Shown: positions 7,215 through 14,522 of the stretch, piece after piece
How the letters are laid out: each line of letters opens with the position of its first letter
How positions within the stretch are numbered: position 1 is the first letter of the stretch
NCBI GenBank assembly: GCA_023259235.1
Contig: JAHFQQ010000005.1
Location: 1-27,341 of the forward strand
Length of the DNA stretch: 27,341 nt
Direction of reading: 5' to 3'
Source of the DNA: Polaromonas sp.
GTDB lineage: Bacteria > Pseudomonadota > Gammaproteobacteria > Burkholderiales > Burkholderiaceae_C
Translations under genes and position numbers: made by a program
Notes under the pieces: generated by a model
The model's database searches: none
Told to the model about the DNA's origin: nothing
Seen by the model: the letters and a program-made list of their open reading frames with translations, nothing else

Positions 7215-8471
7215 ATGCAAATCCCCTATGAGCTGATTCTCGGCTGGCGCTACACCCGCGCTAGCCGCGCTACCCGGCGCAATGGCTTTATTTCCTTTAT
7301 TTCGGGCGTGTCCATGCTGGGCATTGCACTGGGCGTGGCCGCGCTGATCATTGTGCTGAGCGTGATGAACGGCTTTCAGAAGGAAGTGCGTGATCGCATG
7401 CTGGGCGTGATTTCGCACATCGAGGTATTCGCCCCCAATGGCGCGGCCTTGCCTGATCCGCAAAAAACCCTTGCCGAGATCCGGGCCAACCCCAACGTCG
7501 TGGGCGCCGCGACGTTTATTGGCGCGCAGGCCTTGCTGGCGCGCGGTGAAGACATCAAGGGCGTGATGGTGCGCGGCATTGATCCGGCGCTGGAAGGCCA
7601 GGTTACCGACCTCGCGGTGCAACTCAGGGACACCGCCTTTCCCAAGCTCGTCAGTGGCGGCTTTGGCGTGATTCTCGGTAGCGAGCTGGCGCGCGCCATG
7701 GGCGTGAGCGAAGGCGATCGGGTCACGCTGATTGCACCCAGCGGCCAGGTCACCCCGGCGGGCATAGTGCCGCGCCTCAAGCAGATGACGGTGGTGGGCA
7801 CCTTCAACTCGGGTCACTTTGAATACGACTCTACGCTGGTCATGATGCATCAGGACGATGCCGCCAAAATCTTCCGGCTGGACGGGCCGACCGGCATCCG
7901 GATCAAGCTCAAGGACCTGAATCAGGCGCGCGAAGTCGCGCTCGAATTGTCCAGGACCCTGAGTGGCGATCTGCTGATTCGCGACTGGACGCGGCAGAAC
8001 AAGACCTGGTTCGACGCGGTGCAGATTGAAAAACGCATGATGTTCATCATTCTCACGCTCATCGTCGCGGTGGCGGCCTTCAATCTGGTCAGCACGCTGG
8101 TGATGACAGTAACCGACAAGCGCGCCGACATCGCCATCCTGCGCACGCTGGGAGCCAGCCCGCGCAGCATCATGGGGATTTTCATGGTGCAAGGTGCCAT
8201 GGTTGGAGTCATCGGCACGCTCTCGGGCCTGCTGCTGGGACTGGGCGTAGCCTTCAACATCGATGTGATCGTGCCCGCGCTGGAGCACCTTTTCCATGCC
8301 AGTTTTCTGCCCAAAGACATCTACCTCATCAGCCGCATGCCGAGCGACCCGCAGTACGCCGACATCATGCCGATCGGCGTTATCTCGCTGGTGCTGGCCT
8401 TTTTGGCAACCATCTACCCGAGCTGGCGCGCCAGCCGCGTGAATCCGGCGGAGGCCCTGCGTTATGAATGA
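7215..8471 (+). CDS. lolC: Lipoprotein-releasing ABC transporter permease LolC/LolE family
   Basis: This 418-residue inner-membrane protein works with the ATPase LolD to release outer-membrane lipoproteins from the inner membrane to LolA. The N-terminus MQIPYELILGWRYTRA and a first membrane helix near residues 25-48 (ISGVSMLGIALGVAALIIVLS) are typical. A periplasmic domain follows, and then three C-terminal helices with the FtsX-like sequences MMFIILTLIVAVAAFNLVS and DIAILRTLGAS, ending PSWRASRVNPAEALRYE. The ATG at 7215 is 42 nt from the divergent start of the RpfE-type gene. A GC-rich repeat separates it from lolD. No second permease is present, so the complex could be a homodimer, or a partner lies elsewhere. 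Confidence 0.93.
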   Translation: MQIPYELILGWRYTRASRATRRNGFISFISGVSMLGIALGVAALIIVLSVMNGFQKEVRDRMLGVISHIEVFAPNGAALPDPQKTLAEIRANPNVVGAATFIGAQALLARGEDIKGVMVRGIDPALEGQVTDLAVQLRDTAFPKLVSGGFGVILGSELARAMGVSEGDRVTLIAPSGQVTPAGIVPRLKQMTVVGTFNSGHFEYDSTLVMMHQDDAAKIFRLDGPTGIRIKLKDLNQAREVALELSRTLSGDLLIRDWTRQNKTWFDAVQIEKRMMFIILTLIVAVAAFNLVSTLVMTVTDKRADIAILRTLGASPRSIMGIFMVQGAMVGVIGTLSGLLLGLGVAFNIDVIVPALEHLFHASFLPKDIYLISRMPSDPQYADIMPIGVISLVLAFLATIYPSWRASRVNPAEALRYE

Positions 8472-8475
8472 TGTG

Positions 8476-8535
8476 GCCCCCATGCTCCCCACTGCGTGTG
8501 GTTCGCTGCCTCCCGAGCCGGTTCCGCGGCCCCTG
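8476..8535 (+). repeat. GC-rich intergenic repeat, short copy
   Basis: The element begins 4 nt after the lolC stop with GCCCCCATGCT and ends with AGCCGGTTCCGCGGCCCCTG (8516-8535). The same 20 bases occur at 22410-22429, and the first 40 bases align to 22341-22380 with scattered mismatches. This copy lacks 29 bases present in the long copy. It resembles a GC-rich intergenic repeat I remember from many Comamonadaceae genomes. Confidence 0.6.
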
Positions 8536-8601
8536 CTGGCGTGGAGAGGGCGCCGGCCTGGATCCGTGCAAAGATTTAACGCCATATGAGGCTTTTTGAG
8601 T

Positions 8602-9360
8602 ATGCAAGCTAACACTAGCGCCGTTGAAGTGGTGCTGCGCGCCAGCGGCCTGACCAAGCGCTTCACCGAAGGCAGGCTTGACGTCACCGTGCTGCGCGGC
8701 GTCGACCTTCAGGTGCGCCGCGGCGAAACGCTGGCTATTGTGGGCGCCTCGGGTTCGGGCAAAAGCACCTTGCTGCACCTCATGGGCGGGCTGGACGCGC
8801 CGACCAGCGGGCAGGTCGAGCTCAAGGGACAACAGATGTCTGCGCTGTCACCTGCAAAACAGGGTCTGCTGCGCAACCAGCACCTGGGTTTTGTCTATCA
8901 GTTTCACCACCTGCTGCCAGAGTTCAGCGCCCTTGAAAACGTCGCCATGCCGCTGTGGATCCGGCGTCAGGAGCGCGGGCAGGCGGTGCAAATCGCCAGC
9001 CGGATGCTGGCCGATGTGGGGCTCAACGAGCGGCTTCACCACCGCCCGGCAGAACTCTCCGGCGGCGAGCGCCAGCGCGTGGCCATTGCCCGGGCGCTGG
9101 TCACGCGGCCCGCCTGCGTGCTGGCCGATGAGCCCACCGGAAACCTCGACCGGACGACTGCCGACGGCGTGTTCGAGCTGATGCTGCAGCTTGCACGCGA
9201 ACATGGCACCGCGTTTGTGCTGGTCACGCACGATGAAGCGCTGGCCGCGCGCTGCGGCAGGCATCTGCGGCTGGTGTTGGGACGATTATCAGAGGCGGGA
9301 GACCGTTTCATGGCTGCGGGCGAGCCCCTGGCCACGACCGGACGGCAAGCCATGGTGTAG
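8602..9360 (+). CDS. lolD: Lipoprotein-releasing ABC transporter ATPase LolD
   Basis: This 252-residue ATPase powers lipoprotein release with LolC. It has Walker A GASGSGKS (48-55), the LolD-typical FVYQFHHLLPEFSALENVAMPL stretch, the signature LSGGERQR, Walker B VLADEPTGNLD and the H-loop VTHD. The ATG at 8602 has GAGG 10 nt upstream; a TTG two codons earlier is possible. A tail of about 25 residues follows the usual end (GRLSEAGDRFMAAGEPLA). It is downstream of lolC in the same direction, so co-transcription is likely despite the 130-nt gap holding a repeat. Confidence 0.93.
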   Translation: MQANTSAVEVVLRASGLTKRFTEGRLDVTVLRGVDLQVRRGETLAIVGASGSGKSTLLHLMGGLDAPTSGQVELKGQQMSALSPAKQGLLRNQHLGFVYQFHHLLPEFSALENVAMPLWIRRQERGQAVQIASRMLADVGLNERLHHRPAELSGGERQRVAIARALVTRPACVLADEPTGNLDRTTADGVFELMLQLAREHGTAFVLVTHDEALAARCGRHLRLVLGRLSEAGDRFMAAGEPLATTGRQAMV

Positions 9361-9467
9361 GAGCCAGCCCACGCTGCATCGCGGCATGCACCTGTGGCGC
9401 GGCCCAACGCGTCCCCTTACGCTGGGTCATTCGGCTTTTTTTGCCGCGTACAACCCAAAGGATCACT

Positions 9468-9791
9468 ATGAAATACGCAACCGCATCAGTTCTTCTGCTC
9501 GCGCTTCTCGGACTGGGCGCATGCACCGGGCCCGCTGGACCACAGGGCAACACCGGCTACACCGGCGCGACCGGCGCAACCGGTAGCACAGGCTATACGG
9601 GTGCAACCGGCGCAACCGGCAGCACGGGCTACACCGGTGCGACGGGTTCAACCGGCGCAACCGGCAGCACAGGCTATACGGGCGCAACCGGCGCAACCGG
9701 GGATACCGGAAGCACGGGCTACACCGGGGCCACGGGTGCAACCGGCAAGGCCGGCTCTGGCGGCACCATCGTGGTGGTGCCCAAGCAGTAG
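9468..9791 (+). CDS. Collagen-like Thr-rich lipoprotein
   Basis: This 107-residue protein has a lipoprotein signal peptide (MKYATASVLLLALLGLGAC) with lipobox LGAC and Cys19 as the lipid anchor. From residue 20 it has 27 uninterrupted triplets, 81 residues, in collagen-like Gly-X-Thr register: TGP AGP QGN, then repeats of TGY TGA TGA TGS, ending AGS GGT and the tail IVVVPKQ. The ATG at 9468 has AAAGGA 5 nt upstream. Thr in the third collagen position recalls the glycosylated GXT repeats of Bacillus BclA, so a surface-exposed, possibly glycosylated stalk is plausible but inferred. No globular domain is attached. It lies 107 nt after lolD in the same direction. Confidence 0.85.
   Translation: MKYATASVLLLALLGLGACTGPAGPQGNTGYTGATGATGSTGYTGATGATGSTGYTGATGSTGATGSTGYTGATGATGDTGSTGYTGATGATGKAGSGGTIVVVPKQ
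9555..9746 (+). repeat. In-frame tandem repeats of the collagen-like gene
   Basis: Units of 36 or 45 nt begin GGCTA(C/T)AC and encode GYTGATGATGST or a version with one extra triplet. Five units are seen, differing mainly at third codon positions. Such arrays can change length by slippage, in steps of 9 nt that keep the Gly-X-Y register. Confidence 0.8.
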
Positions 9792-9806
9792 TCCCGCGCG
9801 GACTGA

Positions 9807-9834
9807 AGCAGGGGGTGGGGAAAATTTCCCTGCT
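9807..9834 (+). terminator. Possible terminator after the collagen-like gene
   Basis: AGCAGGG (9807-9813) and CCCTGCT (9828-9834) can pair around a 14-nt loop, starting 16 nt after the stop codon. There is no real T-run after the stem, so rho-independent termination is uncertain. The remaining bases up to the next gene at 10002 show nothing else recognisable. Confidence 0.35.
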
Positions 9835-10001
9835 CCCGCTTTCGTCACCGCGTTGCCATCGGTTTCAAGCAGACGACGGCCGCAGCACTGCCTTGCCATG
9901 ACACGCGGCGATGGCGACGGGGTGCGGTAGCGCGACGGTCATGGTAATGGGGTAAAGCACGGCCTGATATTCTGTGCCAGGGAAACTCACCCATAGGCAC
10001 C

Positions 10002-10958
10002 ATGAACCCACTTGAACCCAGCCCGCAGCGCTTTGCCAATCCGTTCACCCGATACCTTGCCGCGACCAGGCCGGCGTTTCTTGGCGTCACGCTCGTCGGG
10101 ACCCTGATTGGCCTGGGCAGCGCCAGCGCCGATGGCCTGACCATTAACGTGGCAAAAGCGCTGTTGACGGTGTTTTTTGCCTTCATGGCGCATGCCGGTG
10201 CCAATGTGATCAACGACTACTACGATGCGCTGAGCGGCACGGACGCCAGCAATCATGAACGCCTGTTTCCGTTCACCGGCGGCAGCCGGTTCATTCAAAA
10301 TGGGGTCTTGAACCTGCGCGAAACCCGGCTTTTCGGCTATGGCCTTCTTGCCTCGGTGATTCCGGCGGGCCTGTGGCTGACGGCGCATTCGGCCGGCGGG
10401 CTGATCGTGATCGGACTGGCGGGGCTGCTGATCGCCTGGGCCTACTCGGCGCCGCCCCTGCAGCTGATGGCACGTGGCGCAGGTGAAGCCGCCATTACCG
10501 GCGGCTGGCTGCTGGTGGTGCTCGGCACAGATTTTGTCCAGCGCGGAGAATTTGCCGCTCGCCCGCTGGTTGCCGGGTTGCCCTTTGCGCTGCTGGTTGC
10601 CGCGATTCTTTACCTCAACCAGTTTCCTGATGTTCAGGCTGATGCGGCCGCCGGCAAGCGCACGCTGATCGTGCGCCTTGGCCCGCAGACGGCGCGCTGG
10701 GGCTACGTGGCGCTCACCGCATCGGCCTATCTCTGGCTTGCATTCGCCGTCATTCTGGAGGCTTTGCCGGCGTGGTGCGCCGCCGGTCTGCTGCCGGCCG
10801 TGCTGTCATTTGGCGCCTCCCGGCGGCTGCTTGAAGAGGCCGGCAATCCGTCCGCGCTGGCACCCGCCATCAGGCAAACCATCGCTGCGGCGAATGTCAA
10901 TGGCCTCCTGATCGCCATCACGCTGGCGTTGAGCCATCGCGGCGGGCTGCTGGCATGA
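10002..10958 (+). CDS. UbiA-family prenyltransferase (MenA-like)
   Basis: This 318-residue polytopic membrane protein with about eight hydrophobic segments belongs to the UbiA superfamily, which joins a polyprenyl diphosphate to an aromatic acceptor. The first Asp-rich motif is NDYYDALSGTD (N71-D81) and the second is reduced to PDVQADAAAGKRT (D210, D214), both as in MenA-type enzymes. The motif RFIQNGVL after the first Asp cluster also fits MenA-like members. The acceptor is not known: Burkholderiales use ubiquinone made by a separate UbiA, and no menaquinone genes are visible here. Its last 41 nt overlap the end of the convergent FAD-linked oxidase gene. Confidence 0.85.
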   Translation: MNPLEPSPQRFANPFTRYLAATRPAFLGVTLVGTLIGLGSASADGLTINVAKALLTVFFAFMAHAGANVINDYYDALSGTDASNHERLFPFTGGSRFIQNGVLNLRETRLFGYGLLASVIPAGLWLTAHSAGGLIVIGLAGLLIAWAYSAPPLQLMARGAGEAAITGGWLLVVLGTDFVQRGEFAARPLVAGLPFALLVAAILYLNQFPDVQADAAAGKRTLIVRLGPQTARWGYVALTASAYLWLAFAVILEALPAWCAAGLLPAVLSFGASRRLLEEAGNPSALAPAIRQTIAAANVNGLLIAITLALSHRGGLLA

Positions 10959-12375
10959 CCCTGACCACCCGGCCCGGATTCATGATGCCCTGCGGGTCAA
11001 GCGCGTATTTGATGGCGCGCATCATGCCCAGGGCCACGGGGGATTTGTGCTGCTCCAGTGTGTCAAGCTTGAGGCTGCCGACACCGTGCTCGGCGGAAAT
11101 TGAGCCGCCAAAGCGCGCTACCGAGTCATAGACCAGCGCGTTGACTTCGGCTTCATGGTTGCGAAGAAAGTCCTTTGGGTCTCCCTGAGCCGGTGCCTGC
11201 ACGTTGTAATGCAGGTTGCCGTCGCCCAGATGGCCAAAATTGACCAGGCGCACACCCGGCAGCGCTTGCCGCAACAGGGCATCGGTGGTCTCCACAAACT
11301 CCGGAATACGCGAGATCGGCACCGAAATGTCGTGCTTGATGTTCAGTCCTTCCTCGGCCTGCGCCAGCGGAATGGTTTCGCGGATGTGCCATAGCTGGTG
11401 CGCCTGGCTCAGATTTTCCGCCACCACCGCATCAGTGGCACAGCCCTGCTCCAGCGCGGCCTCCAGCAGGCGCTCGAATTGCACGCGTGCATGGCTTTCA
11501 GATTCGGTGTCGGAGTTTTCCAGCAGCACGCAAAATGCGCTGTCCTGGTACAGCGGCACGCGCAGCTGCCGGAAGTTTTTGGCCACCAGGCCGAGCGCAA
11601 ACTGCCCCATCACCTCGAACCCGGTCAGGCCTGCGCCCAAGTGCTGCTGCGCCAGCCCGAGCAGGCTGACCGCATCCTGCATCGATGGCACGGCGGCCCA
11701 TGCCGTGAGCCGGGCGGCGGGCTGGGGGTAGAGCTTGAGCGTGGCGGCGGTGATGATGCCCAGCGTTCCTTCGCTGCCGACAAACAGGTCGCGCAGATCG
11801 TATCCGGTGTTGTCCTTGCGCAGGCCAGACAGCCCGTGCCAGATATCGCCCTGCGCCGTGACCACTTCCAGCCCCAGGCATAAATCGCGCGCATTGCCGT
11901 AGCGCACCACCTGCGTGCCGCCCGCATTGGTCGCCAGGTTGCCGCCAATGGTGCAACTGCCCTCGGCCGCCAGACTCAGCGGGAAAAGAAAGCCGGCCTT
12001 TTCGGCGCTGTCCTGCAGGTTCTGCAAAATGCAGCCAGCCTCCGCGGTTACCGTGAGGTTTGCCGCATCCAGCTCGCGCACGGCGTTCATCCGCTGCAGG
12101 CTCAGTACCACCTGCCGGCCTGACGCATCGGGGGTCGAGCCGCTCACCAGCCCGGTGTTGCCGCCCTGCGCGACGATGCTGACAGCGGCAGCCGCGCAGG
12201 CCTTGACGATGGCGGCGACTTCGTCAGTGCTGGCCGGCTTCACAACTGCCAGCGCTTTGCCACGGGCGCGTTTGCGCCAGTCCTGCTCCCAGGCGGTCAG
12301 GTCGCCTTCGGACAGCACATTCGACGGGCCTGCGATGTGTTGCAGCCTCTGGATGAGCTCATGGGTTGCACTCAT
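10918..12375 (-). CDS. FAD-binding (S/R)-2-hydroxyacid oxidase (GlcD/D-LDH/D-2-HGDH-like)
   Basis: This 485-residue protein is a VAO/PCMH-fold flavoprotein that oxidises a 2-hydroxyacid such as D-lactate, glycolate or D-2-hydroxyglutarate. The FAD-binding N-terminal half has VKPASTDEVAAIV, AQGGNTGLVSGSTP, EGSCTIGGNLATNAGGTQVVRYGN and GSEGTLGIITAATLKLYP. The C-terminal FAD-oxidase domain has VNFGHLGDGNLHYNV, with the metal- and substrate-binding histidines, and SISAEHGVG, ending YALDPQGIMNPGRVV. I choose ATG 12373-12375, which has GGGAG upstream and overlaps the stop of the DUF2069 gene as ATGA; a longer frame further upstream has no family similarity. The exact substrate cannot be told. Confidence 0.88.
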   Translation of the reverse strand: MSATHELIQRLQHIAGPSNVLSEGDLTAWEQDWRKRARGKALAVVKPASTDEVAAIVKACAAAAVSIVAQGGNTGLVSGSTPDASGRQVVLSLQRMNAVRELDAANLTVTAEAGCILQNLQDSAEKAGFLFPLSLAAEGSCTIGGNLATNAGGTQVVRYGNARDLCLGLEVVTAQGDIWHGLSGLRKDNTGYDLRDLFVGSEGTLGIITAATLKLYPQPAARLTAWAAVPSMQDAVSLLGLAQQHLGAGLTGFEVMGQFALGLVAKNFRQLRVPLYQDSAFCVLLENSDTESESHARVQFERLLEAALEQGCATDAVVAENLSQAHQLWHIRETIPLAQAEEGLNIKHDISVPISRIPEFVETTDALLRQALPGVRLVNFGHLGDGNLHYNVQAPAQGDPKDFLRNHEAEVNALVYDSVARFGGSISAEHGVGSLKLDTLEQHKSPVALGMMRAIKYALDPQGIMNPGRVVRVMPAARRDGSTPA

Positions 12376-12767
12376 GGCACCATGCTCCCGGCAGCGGCGG
12401 ACAAGGGTGCATTTTTTTGGCGAATCCGCACATGCAGGGTGCAGGCCGCGAAAAGCAGCAGACACAACGTGACTTCAATCATGGCCAGCGAATTGCCAGG
12501 CGGCCGGTCGCTCCAGGCCCGCACCACGCCTTCGGTGAAATACAGCCATACCAGCAGGCTGACCCAGCGGTAGGTGTACATGCGGTTTTTCAGGATGCCG
12601 GCCAGGGGAATGCACAGCGGCAGCACCTTCAGCGCCAGCAGCGAGCCACCCGGCCGGACCGGTGCCAGCCACAGCTCCCAGGCCAGGCCCAGCCCGATCA
12701 ACCCGAGCAGGCTGCCCAGCGCCAGCCAGCGTGTCATGTCAATCCGGATTGTTTTATTGATGTTCAT
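12372..12767 (-). CDS. DUF2069 membrane protein
   Basis: This small inner-membrane protein of about 131 residues has four hydrophobic segments, including MTRWLALGSLLGLIGLGLAW and the YRWVSLLVWLYFTEGVVRAW stretch that marks the DUF2069 family. A second ATG at 12737 (MTRWLALGS) fits the family start as well, and neither has a good ribosome binding site. The gene overlaps the downstream FAD-linked oxidase by 4 nt and is divergent from the yihY-like gene. The function of the family is unknown. Confidence 0.75.
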   Translation of the reverse strand: MNINKTIRIDMTRWLALGSLLGLIGLGLAWELWLAPVRPGGSLLALKVLPLCIPLAGILKNRMYTYRWVSLLVWLYFTEGVVRAWSDRPPGNSLAMIEVTLCLLLFAACTLHVRIRQKNAPLSAAAGSMVP

Positions 12768-12794
12768 GGGTTTGTCGATGGCATGATACCGGGG

Positions 12795-14009
12795 ATGAAA
12801 GTTCAACCTGGTTTACAAAGGTTATTGACGGAGCTGTCGCATTTCCCGTGGCGTGATACCGCCATGACCCTGCGTGACCGTTTTCGCGAAGACCACATGG
12901 GCCTGACCGCCAGCAGCCTGACTTTCACTACCTTGATCGCCCTGGTGCCCTTTTTTACCGTGGCGCTGGCCGTTTTCACGGCCTTCCCGATGTTTGCCAA
13001 GCTGCAGGATGCGCTGCAGGGCTGGCTGATGCAAAGCCTGATTCCCGACAACATCGCGCGGCAGGTGCTCGGCTATCTGACGCAGTTCAGCCGCCAGGCC
13101 AGCAAGCTGGGGATCGCCGGGCTGGCGGTGCTGCTGGTCACCGCGATTGCGCTGGTTTTGACGATAGACCGCACGCTCAACGGCATCTGGCGCGTCAAAA
13201 AATCGCGGCCGCTGGCGCAGCGCGTGCTGATTTACTGGGCCACCCTCACGCTCGGGCCGCTCCTGCTGGCAGCCAGCCTGGCGGTCACGTCGTATGTGCT
13301 GTCGGCCTCCCGGGGCCTGGTGGACGCCTTGCCGGTGAGCTTGCGCTTCCTGCTCGACCTGGTGCAGTTTTTTCTGGTGGCTGGCGGCATGGCGGGGCTG
13401 TACCGCTACGTGCCCAATACCTACGTCAAGTCGGCGCACGCCTGGGCTGGCGGCCTGTTTGTCGCCGCGGGGCTGGAGCTGGCGAAAAAACTTCTCGCCA
13501 TTTACCTCGACATGGTGCCGACCTACTCGCTGGTGTATGGCGCGTTTGCCACCTTGCCGATTCTGCTGGTGTGGATTTACGTGTCCTGGGTTATTGTGCT
13601 GATGGGGGCGGTGATTGCGGCCTATCTGCCCAGTTTGCTCGCTGGGGTGGCACGCCGCGGCAGTGCCCATGGCTGGCTCTTTCAACTGGCCATTGAGGTG
13701 CTGCAGCAACTGGACAAGGCGCGCACCATGGCGCGAAAGGGTTTGAGCGCAGCGCGACTGGCGGAACTGCTCCGGGTGGACGCGCTGCAACTCGAACCGG
13801 TGCTGGAAACGCTGGTGGCGCTCGACTGGGTGGGGCAACTCAATGACCTGGAAGGGGCGGCAGAGTCGCGCTACCTGTTGCTGGCAGACCCCGACGCAAC
13901 CTTGCTGGAGCCGCTATTGGAGCAACTGCTGCTCGACAAGGCGAAATCGGTCAAAGATTTATGGGAAAGAGCCGGTTGGCCCAATATACGGTTGCGCGAT
14001 GCGCTATAA
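12795..14009 (+). CDS. YihY/BrkB-family inner-membrane protein
   Basis: This protein of about 404 residues belongs to the YihY (UPF0761, formerly misnamed RNase BN) family. The N-terminal signature HFPWRDTAMTLRDRFREDHMGLTASSLTFTTLIALVPFFTVALAVFTAFP (described here in parts) is followed by six membrane helices and, from about residue 285, by a soluble extension that resembles a winged helix (LSAARLAELLRVDALQLEP, LVALDWVG) common in Burkholderiales members. ATG 12783 is an alternative start four codons earlier. The stop TAA (14007-14009) lies inside a repeat-type hairpin. The function is not established; links to membrane integrity and serum resistance have been proposed for relatives. Confidence 0.88.
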   Translation: MKVQPGLQRLLTELSHFPWRDTAMTLRDRFREDHMGLTASSLTFTTLIALVPFFTVALAVFTAFPMFAKLQDALQGWLMQSLIPDNIARQVLGYLTQFSRQASKLGIAGLAVLLVTAIALVLTIDRTLNGIWRVKKSRPLAQRVLIYWATLTLGPLLLAASLAVTSYVLSASRGLVDALPVSLRFLLDLVQFFLVAGGMAGLYRYVPNTYVKSAHAWAGGLFVAAGLELAKKLLAIYLDMVPTYSLVYGAFATLPILLVWIYVSWVIVLMGAVIAAYLPSLLAGVARRGSAHGWLFQLAIEVLQQLDKARTMARKGLSAARLAELLRVDALQLEPVLETLVALDWVGQLNDLEGAAESRYLLLADPDATLLEPLLEQLLLDKAKSVKDLWERAGWPNIRLRDAL

Positions 14010-14020
14010 AAAATATAGCG
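14002..14020 (+). repeat. Hairpin-only relative of the 59-bp repeat
   Basis: CGCTATA-AAAAA-TATAGCG is a perfect 7-bp hairpin that matches the GCTAT-N7-ATAGC head of the 59-bp family, but the 40 bases after it do not align. It includes the yihY-like stop codon. Confidence 0.45.
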
Positions 14021-14068
14021 TTCTGGGGGCGTCATAATAGTCCGTTCAATTTGAATTCATTTGCTGTA

Positions 14069-14464
14069 ATGCCCAGGTTTTCCTCTACTGACACGGCTGC
14101 GACCGATCCCGCGCCCTGGGTCGTCTGTCTGTGCGCCGATTGGTGCAACCTTTGCCGCGACTATCAGGAGGTGTTTGCGCAAATGGCAGCGCGTTACCCG
14201 GCCTGTCGTTTTGCCTGGCTCGACATCGAAGACCAGGCTGATCTGGTGGGTGATGTGGAGGTGGAGACCTTTCCCACGCTGCTGCTTGCCGATGCGGCCG
14301 GGACGCGGTTTTTCGGCGCGCTGACGCCGCAGGCTCAAACCCTGTCACGCCTGCTCGACTCGCTGGCGCGCTCCAGCCTGCAGGCGGCGCCCCATCTGCC
14401 TGCGGTGCAGCGCTTGCTGCAAGCCCTGCGTGCCGCGCCAGAGCACTGGGTCAGCGGTGCCTGA
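14069..14464 (+). CDS. Thioredoxin-fold protein
   Basis: This 131-residue protein has a thioredoxin-like CxxC in CADWCNLCRDY (Cys26 and Cys29, with extra Cys20 and Cys22 just before) and the cis-proline segment ETFPTLLLADAAG near residues 74-86. There is no signal peptide, so it is probably cytoplasmic, and the longer C-terminal tail (about 35 residues) is outside the usual fold. It precedes the large penicillin-binding protein by 58 nt in the same direction. The partner is unknown. The ATG at 14069 has no strong ribosome binding site. Confidence 0.8.
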   Translation: MPRFSSTDTAATDPAPWVVCLCADWCNLCRDYQEVFAQMAARYPACRFAWLDIEDQADLVGDVEVETFPTLLLADAAGTRFFGALTPQAQTLSRLLDSLARSSLQAAPHLPAVQRLLQALRAAPEHWVSGA

Positions 14465-14522
14465 AAGCCAACTTTGAACCAGCCCTCCCGCGTCCGGTCA
14501 GGCCGCCTTCCTTCCTTGAAAA

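Noticed and set aside
6180..8687. An 835-codon open frame on the minus strand running through lolC into the RpfE-type gene
   Set aside because: Only its last 330 codons look like a protein. The rest is antisense to lolC and has the low-complexity His/Arg/Gln-rich look of a GC-rich shadow frame.
9555..9746. Regular repeats suggesting a CRISPR-like array
   Set aside because: The repeats are in frame, have no spacers and encode a collagen-like tract behind a lipoprotein signal.
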